Source: Legionella sp. 515359 (GTDB lineage: Bacteria > Pseudomonadota > Gammaproteobacteria > Legionellales > Legionellaceae). From it: 52,282 bases of DNA. Made by a program: the position numbers and the translations under genes. Every line of letters begins with the position of its first letter. The first letter of the stretch is position 1. The stretch lies in the NCBI GenBank assembly GCA_025941565.1, contig JAPCYN010000024.1:1-52282 (forward strand), written 5' to 3'. Of the stretch, positions 7,478 through 16,569 are shown piece after piece. The notes beneath the pieces are model-generated. The model saw only the letters and a program-made list of their open reading frames with translations, was not told the DNA's origin and made no database searches.

Positions 7478-9175
7478 TTATAGGGCAACAGCGGGTTTTT
7501 CTTCGGGGTGAGCGGGTGAGTTTTTAAGCGCTCGACGAAGAATTTTTCCCACATTTGTTTTGGGAAGCTCATTATAGAACTCAACTACCTTAGGAACTTT
7601 ATAAGCAGTTAGATGTTCTCGACAATAAGCAATAATTTGTTCTTCGGTTAAATCAGGATCTTTTTTTACAATACAGGCTTTAACGCGTTCACCAGATTCC
7701 TTATCAATAACACCAACAACACCAACCTCCAAAACACCGGGATGCATGGCGATAACTTGTTCCACTTCATTGGGATAAACATTAAATCCAGAGACAAGCA
7801 ACATGTCCTTTTTTCGGTCGACTAAATAAATAAAACCTTCTTCATCCATTTTGCCAATGTCACCGGTTTTTAAATATCCATTTTTAGTGAACACTAAGGC
7901 GGTTTCATCAGGTCGTTTCCAATATCCCGGGGTTACTTGTGGTCCTTTAATGCATATTTCCCCACTTGTTCCTATAGGTACTTCATGCTCATCATCATCA
8001 AGGATAATCACATCGGTAGAAGGGATGGGAACTCCTATACTGCCATTATATTCAGTGAGATTCATGGGGTTCATGATTGCAGCGGGACTGGTTTCAGTTA
8101 ACCCATAAGCTTCCAATACGGGTGTTTTGGTGACTTCACGCCATTTAAGTGCCACGCTCTTTTGCAATGCCATACCACCAGCAAGTGCAATTTTAAGCCT
8201 ACTGAAATCTACTTCTTTAAATTGAGGTTGATTTAATAAACCATTAAACAGGGTATTAACACCGGTAATTGCAGTAAAACGCACTTTTTTTATTTCTTTA
8301 ATAAAATGTCCCATATCACGAGGATTTGTGATCAGTATATTTTTTGCTCCATGCTTTAAGAAGGTCAAGCAATTAGCTGTGAGGGAGAAAATATGGTAAA
8401 GAGGTATTGCTGTAATAATGGTCTCGTCATGCAAACCAATTACAGGTTTGATCCATGCATCAGCTTGCAAGACATTGGAGATCATATTTCCATGCGTTAA
8501 AATAGCACCTTTGGCTACTCCAGTTGTACCCCCGGTATATTGCAAAAATGCGATGTCATCATGAGCCAACGCTACATGGTGTAATGGTGCTTGTTTTCCT
8601 TCAAGCAACGTATAATTAAAAGCTACTGCATGAGGAATATTATAAGCAGGCACCATTTTTTTAACGTATTTGATTATCGAATTAATAATAATTCGTTTTG
8701 GCGTTGAGAAGAGATCCGCTATTTCAGTCACAATGACATGTTTTAAAGTCGGGATGGAGCTTAATCCCTTTTCTACCGTCTTTGCAAAATTGGCAAGTAC
8801 TATGATTGCTTCAGCTCCAGAATCATTCAACTGGTGAATAAGTTCATCTGTAGTGTAAAGTGGATTTGTGTTAACGACAACGTAACCTGCGCGTAAGATG
8901 CCAAACAGGGCTACTGGGTATTGAAGAACATTGGGAAGCATTACTGCTATTCGAGTTCCTTTATCCAGATTAAGCTGTTGAAGATAAGCAGCAAAATCGC
9001 GACTTAACTCATCCAGTTCACCGAAAGTAATACTACTCCCCATATTGGTATACGAGGTTTTTTTAGCATAGCGCGAACAGGATTCTTTAAACAAATCTAC
9101 GAGGGATGAATATTGACCTGGGTCAATTTCGTGCGGAACTCCTTTCTGATATTGTTCAAACCACCGTTTATCCAC
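7478..9175 (-). CDS. fadD: Long-chain fatty acid--CoA ligase
   Basis: The 565-residue enzyme activates fatty acids to acyl-CoA by way of an acyl-AMP. The ATP/AMP signature is YTGGTTGVAKGAILTH (about residue 213). The adenylation motif is AYGLTETSP, and the fatty-acyl-CoA synthetase motif runs through GYLKTGDIGKMDEEGF and DRKKDMLLVSGFNVYP. The catalytic lysine motif near the C-terminus is PKTNVGKILRR. The start is GTG at 9175 with AAGGAT 7 bases upstream. Length matches E. coli FadD (561). It is transcribed alone, divergent from minC. Legionella host-derived lipids are a plausible substrate, but that is background rather than anything in the sequence. Confidence 0.94.
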   Translation of the reverse strand: MDKRWFEQYQKGVPHEIDPGQYSSLVDLFKESCSRYAKKTSYTNMGSSITFGELDELSRDFAAYLQQLNLDKGTRIAVMLPNVLQYPVALFGILRAGYVVVNTNPLYTTDELIHQLNDSGAEAIIVLANFAKTVEKGLSSIPTLKHVIVTEIADLFSTPKRIIINSIIKYVKKMVPAYNIPHAVAFNYTLLEGKQAPLHHVALAHDDIAFLQYTGGTTGVAKGAILTHGNMISNVLQADAWIKPVIGLHDETIITAIPLYHIFSLTANCLTFLKHGAKNILITNPRDMGHFIKEIKKVRFTAITGVNTLFNGLLNQPQFKEVDFSRLKIALAGGMALQKSVALKWREVTKTPVLEAYGLTETSPAAIMNPMNLTEYNGSIGVPIPSTDVIILDDDEHEVPIGTSGEICIKGPQVTPGYWKRPDETALVFTKNGYLKTGDIGKMDEEGFIYLVDRKKDMLLVSGFNVYPNEVEQVIAMHPGVLEVGVVGVIDKESGERVKACIVKKDPDLTEEQIIAYCREHLTAYKVPKVVEFYNELPKTNVGKILRRALKNSPAHPEEKPAVAL

Positions 9176-9231
9176 CTTAATATCCTTCTGTTATTGGTTT
9201 TCACATGTTAGTATAAACAAAAATATCGGTT

Positions 9232-9948
9232 ATGGATATCATACACATGGGTGAAAATACAACACAAACTCAAGCATTTAAGTTAAAAGGTCGTCTTTAT
9301 ACATTTACTGTATTACATGTATTAAATACGAACCCGGATGTTTTTTCGCAACAACTTGACGATACTATTGCCAAAGCGCCCAAATTATTTGAGCATACTC
9401 CTGTTGTTTTTGATTTGTCTTCAGTACAACAGTTAGAATTTGATTTGCAGTCTTTGCTCCAGATCGCACGTGCTCATGGCATGATTCCCGTGGCCATTCA
9501 GGGGGGAAGTGTATTACATGATACCCTCGCTCAATGTCATGGGCTGGCTGTATTGCATGCTTCTTCAACCCAAGATAAACCTATCATTGAGCAACCTATT
9601 GAAAACAATCATTATGAATCAACAAAATCAATAACAAAATTAATCACTACACCTGTTCGTTCGGGGCAGCAAGTAGTAGCTAAAGGTGCTGATCTTGTGG
9701 TGACTTCCTCAGTAAGTCACGGTGCAGAGTTACTGGCAGACGGTTGTATTCATGTATATGGTGCATTAAGGGGTAGAGCTTTGGCCGGTATCTCTGGTGA
9801 TAAGGATGCGAGAATTTTTTGCCAGTCACTTGAGGCCGAATTGGTATCAATTGCCGGATTTTATCGCTTAAGCGACGCGATCGAACATTATAACGGACCT
9901 TGTCAAATTTATTTATTGGATGAGCACATACAGATAGAGCCCTTATGA
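9232..9948 (+). CDS. minC: Septum site-determining protein MinC
   Basis: MinC inhibits FtsZ polymerisation and is carried to the cell poles by MinD. The N-terminal FtsZ-binding domain covers about residues 1-110 (AFKLKGRLYTFTVLHVL, PVVFDLSSVQ). A linker follows, and the C-terminal beta-helix domain from about 135 has the repeat signature VVTSSVSHGAELLADGCIHVYGALRGRALAG and the DxxARIFCQSLEAELVSIAG run. The length (238) is normal. Starts at 9232 or 9250 are both possible; neither has a clear ribosome site. minD and minE are not beside it; instead the stop overlaps lpxH in an ATGA, so division control and lipid A synthesis share a transcript here. Confidence 0.93.
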   Translation: MDIIHMGENTTQTQAFKLKGRLYTFTVLHVLNTNPDVFSQQLDDTIAKAPKLFEHTPVVFDLSSVQQLEFDLQSLLQIARAHGMIPVAIQGGSVLHDTLAQCHGLAVLHASSTQDKPIIEQPIENNHYESTKSITKLITTPVRSGQQVVAKGADLVVTSSVSHGAELLADGCIHVYGALRGRALAGISGDKDARIFCQSLEAELVSIAGFYRLSDAIEHYNGPCQIYLLDEHIQIEPL

Positions 9949-10664
9949 TAGAAGTTGTTTTTATTTCTGATCTTCATTTGCACCCGGAAGATCAGGACAT
10001 TCAGGACCGTTTTAATCAATTTCTTGAATGGGCACGAGGTTCTGTTAAGAATATCTACATTCTGGGTGATTTTTTTCATGCTTGGGCAGGTGATGATGCA
10101 ATCGATGAGTGGAGCAGAGGGATTGCTCATCAGTTATTTTCCTTAAAAAAACAAGGAATTAACGTGTTTTATATGCATGGTAATCGTGATTTCTTATTGG
10201 GAAAGTCTTTTGCAAAGCTTGCTGGATGGACCATTTTACCGGAACCGACTATAATCCAGCTTGGTCAGGAGAAAATACTGTTAGTACATGGTGATCGATA
10301 TTGTACTAAAGACCGGGCACATCAGCGCTTTCGGTTGTTGACTCGAAATAAACTATTTTCCACCGTATTTTTGAGTTTACCATTAAAGTATCGCAAACGA
10401 TTAGTAACTCAAGTGCGCTATCGCAGTCAGATGAACAAGAATAAATCTACGGAAGAAATGGATGTTGTTTCTGATGAGGTGATTAAGCATATGTTATACT
10501 CTCAGGTGACTCAATTAATTCATGGTCATACCCATAAACCAGGCGTCATTTCTTATCAACATAAAGGGCAAAAATTAACGCGTTATGTGCTAAGTGATTG
10601 GGATGACAAACCCTTGCCGTTGTGTTATGATAATACAAAAGGGCTCTATTTTGCTCATTGGTGA
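9945..10664 (+). CDS. lpxH: UDP-2,3-diacylglucosamine diphosphatase (lipid A synthesis)
   Basis: LpxH hydrolyses UDP-2,3-diacylglucosamine to lipid X and UMP at the inner membrane. All metallophosphoesterase metal-binding motifs are present: SDLHLH (Asp9, His11), GDFFHAW (about 41), GNRDF (about 79), VHGDRYC (about 113) and HGHTHKP (about 195). The 239-residue length equals the family norm. Its ATG overlaps the minC stop by 4 bases (ATGA), so it depends on minC translation. It is followed 20 bases after its stop by the unknown gene at 10685. Confidence 0.94.
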   Translation: MIEVVFISDLHLHPEDQDIQDRFNQFLEWARGSVKNIYILGDFFHAWAGDDAIDEWSRGIAHQLFSLKKQGINVFYMHGNRDFLLGKSFAKLAGWTILPEPTIIQLGQEKILLVHGDRYCTKDRAHQRFRLLTRNKLFSTVFLSLPLKYRKRLVTQVRYRSQMNKNKSTEEMDVVSDEVIKHMLYSQVTQLIHGHTHKPGVISYQHKGQKLTRYVLSDWDDKPLPLCYDNTKGLYFAHW

Positions 10665-10684
10665 TTTTTGCGGAGAGGCAGGCT

Positions 10685-11545
10685 ATGGCAGCTTATGATA
10701 AAGACAAATTTGATAAAGACAAAGAAATAGCAAATGAATCTTCTCTCAAAGGAGCTGCTCAACTCCGAGAAGAACAAAATAAGCGAGATCTAGAGGCATA
10801 TATTGCTGAGAAACGCAAAGAAGACCAGATGAGATATTCCAAATGGTTGGATGAGTTGAGAAATAAGCATAAAACCACAAGCAGCAAAACCGGTAAAGAA
10901 TCAACTTATTGGGATGAATTGAATGATTTGGCTGATGCGGTGATTAATGCGGAACAAAATGCTTACAATGACTGGCGCTCTAATATGATGTCCTTGCTGA
11001 ATCTATTTTCAAAACTTAATAAAGCAGCAAATATATCAGCAGACCAAGTTGCCGGTGAGGCATGGGATAGGGTTAAGAATCCCCGTGAGGAGAGTTGGGG
11101 AGCTACAAAGCTTCTTGGAGGGGTAATTAACAGCGCAGGTGAAGGATATATTGGCTTTAAAAGTAAGATGTTACATAAAATAAAAGGAGATGGAGAGTTT
11201 AACTTACCTGCCTTAGAACATAAAGTGACATTTAAAGATGGAAAAGTTGAAATCGCGGATTTAACTCGTGCTGATGGGGTTCCGCTTGATAAGCAAAATC
11301 AAGCAAATCAAGCATTTAAAACATTTGTTGGTCTTTGGTTAATGGAAAATGATTATGTACCCGTTAAAGATAAACAAGGGGAATTTCAACGCCATCCAAA
11401 TGGTGAGGTATTAGATGAGGATACGTTCAAAAAATTAAATGCCGATCCAAAAACAAGCTTAGCTACTTTCCTAAAAGACAATGCTAACTTGAAATATGAG
11501 GAGCAAGACGAGCTTCAATCGCGGACTAGTCCTACCCCTCCCTAA
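10685..11545 (+). CDS. Unknown charged protein, possible secreted effector
   Basis: I do not recognise this 286-residue protein. The start is ATG 10685 (MAAYDKDKFDKDKE), because GGAGAGG lies 6 bases upstream; a TTG 27 bases earlier overlaps lpxH and lacks a site. The N-terminal 70 residues are almost all charged and predicted helical or coiled coil (EEQNKRDLEAYIAEKRKEDQ). The middle has GGVINSAGEGYIGFKSK, and no membrane segment is seen. The extreme C-terminus reads KYEEQDELQSRTSPTPP: an acidic block followed by a small, polar, proline-rich tail, which resembles the E-block signal of Dot/Icm substrates. It may share the minC-lpxH transcript, although an effector in that position would be odd. 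Confidence 0.8.
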   Translation: MAAYDKDKFDKDKEIANESSLKGAAQLREEQNKRDLEAYIAEKRKEDQMRYSKWLDELRNKHKTTSSKTGKESTYWDELNDLADAVINAEQNAYNDWRSNMMSLLNLFSKLNKAANISADQVAGEAWDRVKNPREESWGATKLLGGVINSAGEGYIGFKSKMLHKIKGDGEFNLPALEHKVTFKDGKVEIADLTRADGVPLDKQNQANQAFKTFVGLWLMENDYVPVKDKQGEFQRHPNGEVLDEDTFKKLNADPKTSLATFLKDNANLKYEEQDELQSRTSPTPP

Positions 11546-11570
11546 TCGGTGAAAGTTAATCATTCTTTAT

Positions 11571-12194
11571 TTAAGACTGCGGTATTCCGCTATGAAAGCG
11601 AAATACCGTATCTGCTGCTAAAATAAAATCATTTTCCAACGATAAAAATAATTTCAGACGTTGTTCTATATCCCCACCATATAATTTTGCAAGTCGTAGA
11701 TAATCTTCAAAATGACGCGCTTCCGATTTAATTAAAGTAGCGTAAAATTTTACTAAGTCTTGGTCTTCAAGGTAAGGGAGAATCGCATGAAATCGCTCAC
11801 AAGAGCGAGCTTCAATAATGGCTCCAATAATCAACTGGTCACATAATCGTTGGGGAACATTTTTGTTTGTAACGTGCTTATGCATTTGAGTTGCATATGC
11901 TGAGGGTTGCAAGGGACAAAATTGAATGCCTTTTTTGGTCATCAGGTTAATGACTTTTTCAAAATGAAGTAATTCTTCGCGAGCTAAAGGAGACATTACC
12001 TCAACCAGTTCCTTTTTTTCTGGATATTTGCTAATAAAGTTAATTGCAGTTGCAGCTGCTTTACGTTCACAATGAGCATGATCAACTAATAATAAAGGAA
12101 TATGAGCTGCAGCAAAATCCAACCATATCTGTGGTGTTTGTACTTGAAGAAAGTCATTTAATAATTGTAAATCAGTATCTAATCGTTTTAACAT
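11571..12194 (-). CDS. miaE: tRNA-(ms2io6A)-hydroxylase
   Basis: MiaE hydroxylates the isopentenyl side chain of ms2i6A37 in tRNA with a non-heme di-iron centre. The ferritin-like iron ligands appear in order: LVDHAHCERKAAATA, SPLAREELLHFEKV, IIEARSCERFHAIL and SEARHFEDYLRLA. That is the expected four-helix arrangement of E and ExxH residues. I start it at ATG 12194 (MLKRLDTDLQLL, 207 residues); a TTG 24 bases upstream is in frame but unsupported. It is shorter than the Salmonella enzyme but complete in its ligands. It is a single gene with its promoter facing the gene at 12367. Confidence 0.88.
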   Translation of the reverse strand: MLKRLDTDLQLLNDFLQVQTPQIWLDFAAAHIPLLLVDHAHCERKAAATAINFISKYPEKKELVEVMSPLAREELLHFEKVINLMTKKGIQFCPLQPSAYATQMHKHVTNKNVPQRLCDQLIIGAIIEARSCERFHAILPYLEDQDLVKFYATLIKSEARHFEDYLRLAKLYGGDIEQRLKLFLSLENDFILAADTVFRFHSGIPQS

Positions 12195-12366
12195 CTGCAA
12201 ATACACTATACTTATCAAATAAATTGTCTTATATCATAGGACCTTTTTACAATTCTACTGTTTTGGCCATCTTCTGTGCTGCGATGCACGAAAAGTCAAA
12301 GCTTGGTGACTTAATCTGGCGAATTGTAAACAGACCTTATATTTTAAAATTTAAACTGGATGAAAA

Positions 12367-13245
12367 ATGAACGGGGAAGCAACTGGTAATGAATTAAGTC
12401 AATGGTTTTCGACTTATGGGGTGATAACCGCTGAGCGAATATTAGGCAGGTACAAAGTCAATTTGGCACAAACCGAATTAGTAGCTGCTATTAAAAGCCC
12501 ATATAGTTTTTATCATCGAATGTTACGGGTTCCATTAAAAAGCGTACTTAATGGGATCGTCTTGCAACAAGCAAATGACTATCATGTTTATGTACAAAAA
12601 TTATTTATTGACTATTTATTGTCTGGGGAAAATTCAAAAGGTGAGGAAGCCCAAGGTGCTACCATACGTGAGTCTATAGAAAATGAACGACAACAATTAG
12701 TTGCACTTGGGGATGAATTTCATAAGGTTCATGGACAACATGATTATTTGATTGCTGCCAGTCAAGCTTCTTTGATAAAAGTAACTCAGATATTTAATAT
12801 GGAGTTGGAAAAAGCGCTCACTGCATTAAATGACTTACTTAAGAATACTGGTTTTTCAGAGAAAAAAAGTAAGATTCGACAAGCAATTAATCATGCTTTG
12901 ATTTATTGCAACATGGTAGAAGTTCAAAACAATCAATATATTTTTATAGAAAAAATGAATGAAGTGCTTAATGCTTCGCTAACAGAAGATTTAAAAGGAA
13001 AAATAGCAAACATTTTGTCTGAAATTTTATTGATGGATATGGATTTTGATGAGCAGATTAGTGATTTTATCGCACAGGCTGAAGAAGTAAATCGGATGGC
13101 TAATTCTTATCGAAATCAATTTTATGAGACAATTCTTCGTGTTGTTGAGTTAATAAAATTATTACCTGATTACAAAATTGACCCTGAACAGGATGCTGTT
13201 AATAGAGAGCCTTTATACTTTGACAAGAGTATTGGGGCGTTATGA
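12367..13245 (+). CDS. Unrecognised helical protein of 292 residues
   Basis: I do not recognise the family. The protein is predicted largely alpha-helical and soluble, without signal peptide or membrane segment. It opens with NELSQWFSTYGVITAERILGRYKVN and has long amphipathic helices in the middle (EKALTALNDLLKNTGFSEK; EILLMDMDFDEQISDFIAQA). A GGATGAAA ribosome site precedes the ATG. Codon and base use resemble the housekeeping neighbours, so it looks like a resident genus-level gene rather than recent cargo. It sits alone between divergent miaE and ndk. A coiled-coil or membrane-associated role is possible, but nothing in the sequence decides it. Confidence 0.8.
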   Translation: MNGEATGNELSQWFSTYGVITAERILGRYKVNLAQTELVAAIKSPYSFYHRMLRVPLKSVLNGIVLQQANDYHVYVQKLFIDYLLSGENSKGEEAQGATIRESIENERQQLVALGDEFHKVHGQHDYLIAASQASLIKVTQIFNMELEKALTALNDLLKNTGFSEKKSKIRQAINHALIYCNMVEVQNNQYIFIEKMNEVLNASLTEDLKGKIANILSEILLMDMDFDEQISDFIAQAEEVNRMANSYRNQFYETILRVVELIKLLPDYKIDPEQDAVNREPLYFDKSIGAL

Positions 13246-13363
13246 GCCATTGAATCAATGCAGGTAAAGCAAAACTTATCAGAAATGATTTGTGGATGCA
13301 CTTGGTTTTGCTTTTATCAATTATAAAATGAATTTATATTAGCCATATAGCCTGCATTTCGTG

Positions 13364-13369
13364 TATAAT
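13364..13369 (+). promoter_or_regulatory. -10 box upstream of ndk
   Basis: A perfect TATAAT, preceded by TG (CGTGTATAAT), lies 35 bases before the ndk start. No good -35 hexamer is seen at 16-18 bases, so the upstream TG may compensate. Confidence 0.5.
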
Positions 13370-13403
13370 ATTGCACTTTAACTAAACCCCTATGGAGTGC
13401 ATG

Positions 13404-13829
13404 ATGACCAAAGAAACAACATTGTCAATTATTAAACCCGATGCAGTAGCTAAATCTGTTATTGGTCAAATCTATACTCGTTTTGAAAATGCTGGTCTAA
13501 ACATAATCGCTGCAAAAATGATGCAACTTTCTCGTGAGCAAGCAGAAAATTTTTATGAGATTCATCGCGCACGTCCTTTCTTTAACGACTTGGTTGAATT
13601 CATGATTTCTGGTCCAGTGATGATTCAAGCACTGCAAGGCGAAAATGCGGTAATGAAAAACAGAGATATCATGGGTGCAACAAACCCAAAAGAAGCTGCT
13701 CCTGGAACGATACGCGCTGATTTTGCTGACAGCATTGACGCCAATGCAGTACATGGTTCAGACAGCCTTGAAAATGCTGCTCGTGAAATTGCTTTTTTCT
13801 TTGAACCACACGAAATTTGTGAAAAATAA
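13404..13829 (+). CDS. ndk: Nucleoside diphosphate kinase
   Basis: Ndk balances NTP and dNTP pools through a phospho-histidine intermediate. The active-site His lies in [12 protein letters not shown], and the family marks [40 protein letters not shown] and EIAFFF are all intact. I start at ATG 13404 (MTKETTLS, 141 residues, the usual length), since GGAG lies 6 bases upstream; ATG 13401 is too close to it. It is followed by a 13-bp inverted repeat before rlmN. In many gammaproteobacteria ndk and rlmN are also neighbours, so the order is conserved. Confidence 0.97.
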   Translation: MTKETTLSIIKPDAVAKSVIGQIYTRFENAGLNIIAAKMMQLSREQAENFYEIHRARPFFNDLVEFMISGPVMIQALQGENAVMKNRDIMGATNPKEAAPGTIRADFADSIDANAVHGSDSLENAAREIAFFFEPHEICEK

Positions 13830-13844
13830 GAATGGATTTTTGAT

Positions 13845-13906
13845 ATTTAATGACCTCAAGTTATAGCAGAATTCCCATGGTGATTCCCCACTCGAGGTCA
13901 TTAAAT
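13845..13906 (+). repeat. Perfect 13-bp inverted repeat between ndk and rlmN
   Basis: ATTTAATGACCTC at 13845-13857 pairs perfectly with GAGGTCATTAAAT at 13894-13906 across a 36-base loop. No T-run follows; instead the rlmN ribosome site (GGAG, 13909-13912) begins 2 bases after the stem. It could be a processing signal, a protein-binding operator, or a switch over rlmN translation. Confidence 0.65.
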
Positions 13907-13917
13907 TTGGAGCAAAA

Positions 13918-15048
13918 ATGACGGCACAAAAAGTAAATCTGCTGGATTACAATTATCAACAAATGCGTGAACTACTAAAGAGTTGGGGTGAGCAGCCTTA
14001 CCGATCTCAGCAAATAATACAGTGGATTCATCAGGCAGGTCTTACTGATTTTACAAAAATGACGAATCTTAGTAAGGTACTAAGAGAAAAGCTGACTCAG
14101 CTATCCTGTGTCAAACTACCAGAAATAGTTGCTTGCCAAAAATCTAATGATGGTACCCATAAATGGCTCTTGAAACTGGAGTGCGGCAATTGCATCGAGA
14201 CGGTATTTATCCCTGAAGCCACTCGCGGAACTTTATGTGTTTCCTCGCAAGTAGGATGCGCTTTAAACTGTTCTTTTTGTTCTACTGCAAAACAAGGTTT
14301 TAATCGTAATTTATCTACAGGAGAAATCATCGGCCAAGTTTGGTTGGCTGTGCGTGAGTTATCACAACAGCAAGGAGCTCATGATAAAAAGGTAACCAAC
14401 GTGGTGATGATGGGTATGGGAGAACCCTTACTCAATTTTGATAACGTTGTGTCGGCTATGAATATTATGATGGATGATTTTGCCTATGGATTGTCTAAGC
14501 GCCGCGTTACTTTAAGTACCTCTGGAGTTTTACCTGATCTGGAACGTTTAAGAGAAGTAAGCCCTGTGGCTCTGGCTGTTTCGTTGCATGCACCAAATGA
14601 TGAGTTAAGAAATGAACTTGTCCCTATAAATAAGAAATATCCTTTGGCTCAATTGATGGCTTTGTGTAAAACCTATTTTAAAGATGAACCTCGAAGAAAG
14701 GTAACCTTTGAATATGTAATGCTCAAAGGAGTTAATGATCAACCAGAACATGCAAGTCAATTAATAAAGCTGTTACGTAATATTCCAGCAAAAGTTAATT
14801 TAATTCCTTTTAATCCCTTTCCGATGACACAATATGAGCGCTCGCCGCAACAATCAATCGATGCATTTAGAGATAAGCTAATCGCTCATGGTATTAATAC
14901 GATTACTCGAAAAACACGTGGCGATGATATCGATGCTGCTTGTGGCCAATTGGCCGGAGAGGTTAAAGATAAAACAAGCCGCTCCCAAAGATGGCAGAAA
15001 TTGCATTTTATACCTAAAACAAATCAAGAACAGCCGGTAGTCGAATAA
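13918..15048 (+). CDS. rlmN: Dual-specificity 23S rRNA/tRNA adenine-C2 methyltransferase
   Basis: RlmN is a radical-SAM enzyme that methylates A2503 of 23S rRNA and A37 of some tRNAs. The cluster-binding motif CALNCSFC (CxxxCxxC) is present at about residue 118, and the SAM-contact motif GMGEPLLN lies near 163. The C-terminal [14 protein letters not shown] carries the methyl-carrying Cys of the family. The 376-residue length is normal. The ATG follows GGAGCAAAA directly after an inverted repeat. It begins the block that continues with pilF, rodZ, hisS, yfgM, bamB and der, the standard gammaproteobacterial order. Confidence 0.96.
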   Translation: MTAQKVNLLDYNYQQMRELLKSWGEQPYRSQQIIQWIHQAGLTDFTKMTNLSKVLREKLTQLSCVKLPEIVACQKSNDGTHKWLLKLECGNCIETVFIPEATRGTLCVSSQVGCALNCSFCSTAKQGFNRNLSTGEIIGQVWLAVRELSQQQGAHDKKVTNVVMMGMGEPLLNFDNVVSAMNIMMDDFAYGLSKRRVTLSTSGVLPDLERLREVSPVALAVSLHAPNDELRNELVPINKKYPLAQLMALCKTYFKDEPRRKVTFEYVMLKGVNDQPEHASQLIKLLRNIPAKVNLIPFNPFPMTQYERSPQQSIDAFRDKLIAHGINTITRKTRGDDIDAACGQLAGEVKDKTSRSQRWQKLHFIPKTNQEQPVVE

Positions 15049-15236
15049 TCATTGCAACGTGTTAGCAGACAGCAGAGCGAGGGAAATTCGTGATATCTTA
15101 ATCCGGAGTTCCGCCTCTCTGTGCCTGGACTGCAATTCCAATACCATAATAAAATCATTATTTGTGACAAATCATTTTTAATTTATTTATAAGCGGTTAT
15201 AATGCGCAATCATTTCTATCCTTAGTGTGGAATATT

Positions 15237-16013
15237 GTGTTAAAAAAGTTTTATCTTTTGTTTATTATGACTTGTCTGTTCTTGCAGGCATGTGTGCATG
15301 ATGAAGAAAGTGAAAAACAAAATTTTAAAAAACCTAATCTCAGTAAAGCAGCATCATATAATGTTCAGTTAGGTTTAGGTTATTTAAAGCAAGGTGATAG
15401 ACCAAGAGCAAAAAAGAAGCTCATTACGGCATTGGAGCAAGAGCCCTCATCCCCTGATGTTAATTCGGCAATGGCTTATTATTTTGAACAAACCAAAGAA
15501 TTAGATCGGGCAGAAAAATACTATTTGAAAGCCATGTCATTAGCAGGAAATAGTGGCGCTCAGCTGAATAACTATGGAGCTTTTTTATGTCGACAAGGAG
15601 ATTATAAAAAAGCCGAAGCTTACTTTTTAAAAGCTGTTAGTGATTTAAAATATTTGCATACTGCAGGAGCCTATGAAAATGCCGGTCTTTGTGCTCTATC
15701 TGTTCCTAGCGAAGACAAGGCCAAACTGTATTTTGTAAAGGCATTAAATCAAGATCCTTCACGGAAGGTATCTTTTTATGAATTACTAAAACTTGAAATT
15801 AAAGCCGGGCATGATTCGGAGGCTTTTGCACTGATACAAAAACATACGGATTTAATTTTGAATGACAGGGTATTATTATCTTTGGCTAAAGATGTTTCTG
15901 ATAAGGTTGGGCAACATACTCTAGCTGCAACATACGAACAAAGCATAAATAATTTGAATTCCAATATCGATAACAGTGGAGTAAATAATGAATACAACAA
16001 CCACACTGGATGA
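15237..16013 (+). CDS. pilF: Type IV pilus biogenesis lipoprotein PilF/PilW (TPR protein)
   Basis: PilF is an outer-membrane lipoprotein pilotin needed for multimeric PilQ secretin and type IV pili. The N-terminus LKKFYLLFIMTCLFLQAC is a lipoprotein signal with the lipidated Cys in LQAC. TPR units follow (SYNVQLGLGYLKQGDRPRAK; VNSAMAYYFEQTKELDRAEKYY; AQLNNYGAFLCRQGDYKKAE; AGAYENAGLCAL). The GTG at 15237 is my preferred start because a GTGGA site precedes it; GTG 15225 is an alternative. A TATAAT at 15198-15203 probably belongs to its promoter. The 3' end overlaps rodZ by 26 bases. Confidence 0.9.
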   Translation: MLKKFYLLFIMTCLFLQACVHDEESEKQNFKKPNLSKAASYNVQLGLGYLKQGDRPRAKKKLITALEQEPSSPDVNSAMAYYFEQTKELDRAEKYYLKAMSLAGNSGAQLNNYGAFLCRQGDYKKAEAYFLKAVSDLKYLHTAGAYENAGLCALSVPSEDKAKLYFVKALNQDPSRKVSFYELLKLEIKAGHDSEAFALIQKHTDLILNDRVLLSLAKDVSDKVGQHTLAATYEQSINNLNSNIDNSGVNNEYNNHTG

Positions 16014-16569
16014 GAATATAGTAGAACATGATACGAATCCAGGTGAGCAACTTGCCAGTATACGTGAACAAAAAGGGTATACAGTTGAGTATGTTGCCAA
16101 TAAATTGCATTTAAGGGCTCGTATTATTGAATTAATTGAAAATAATGAATTTCATTTATTACCGGAGCCGGTTTTTGTTAAAGGGTATTTGCGTGCTTAT
16201 GCTAAATTATTAGGTACTTCTCCTGAGCCTTATCTGGCCACATTTAATGATCAGTTTGTTGTTGAGAAAAAATCTGACCGTGCCCTTTTATGGCAGCAAA
16301 GTAAACGTGAGTCGCATAAAGCAGAACATATCATTCGCTGGTTTACACTTTTGTTTGCCTTAGGTGTGATTGTTGCTGTAGGAATTTGGTGGCAAAAAAA
16401 CAGAGACACTCAGCAAGTATTTCCAACAAAAAGTGCCCCTGTTGATTTATCGTTTAACCAAATGCCAACAACTGAAACTAAAGAACTTAAACTCACTGAT
16501 ATATCAAAAATGCAATCCTTGTTAAACCCAAAACCTGAAATGTCTCCTTTGGAGAAAATAGGTGGCTGA
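15988..16569 (+). CDS. rodZ: RodZ-like HTH/transmembrane protein, short form
   Basis: RodZ links MreB filaments to the inner membrane in rod-shape control. Residues about 16-90 are the cytoplasmic helix-turn-helix domain (GEQLASIREQKGYTVEYVAN, KLHLRARIIELIENNEF, EPVFVKGYLRAYAKLLG). A membrane segment lies near 113-133 (IIRWFTLLFALGVIVAVGIWW). Only about 60 residues of low-complexity tail follow. E. coli RodZ has a large periplasmic DUF4115 domain that is absent here, so this is a truncated architecture with an intact frame. GGAG lies 7 bases upstream of the ATG. Its end overlaps hisS by 8 bases; ispG, usually between them, is missing. Confidence 0.85.
   Translation: MNTTTTLDENIVEHDTNPGEQLASIREQKGYTVEYVANKLHLRARIIELIENNEFHLLPEPVFVKGYLRAYAKLLGTSPEPYLATFNDQFVVEKKSDRALLWQQSKRESHKAEHIIRWFTLLFALGVIVAVGIWWQKNRDTQQVFPTKSAPVDLSFNQMPTTETKELKLTDISKMQSLLNPKPEMSPLEKIGG

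Noticed and set aside
12044-12370. 108-residue plus-strand frame before the gene at 12367
   Set aside because: Most of it is antisense to miaE, and its composition follows the other strand.
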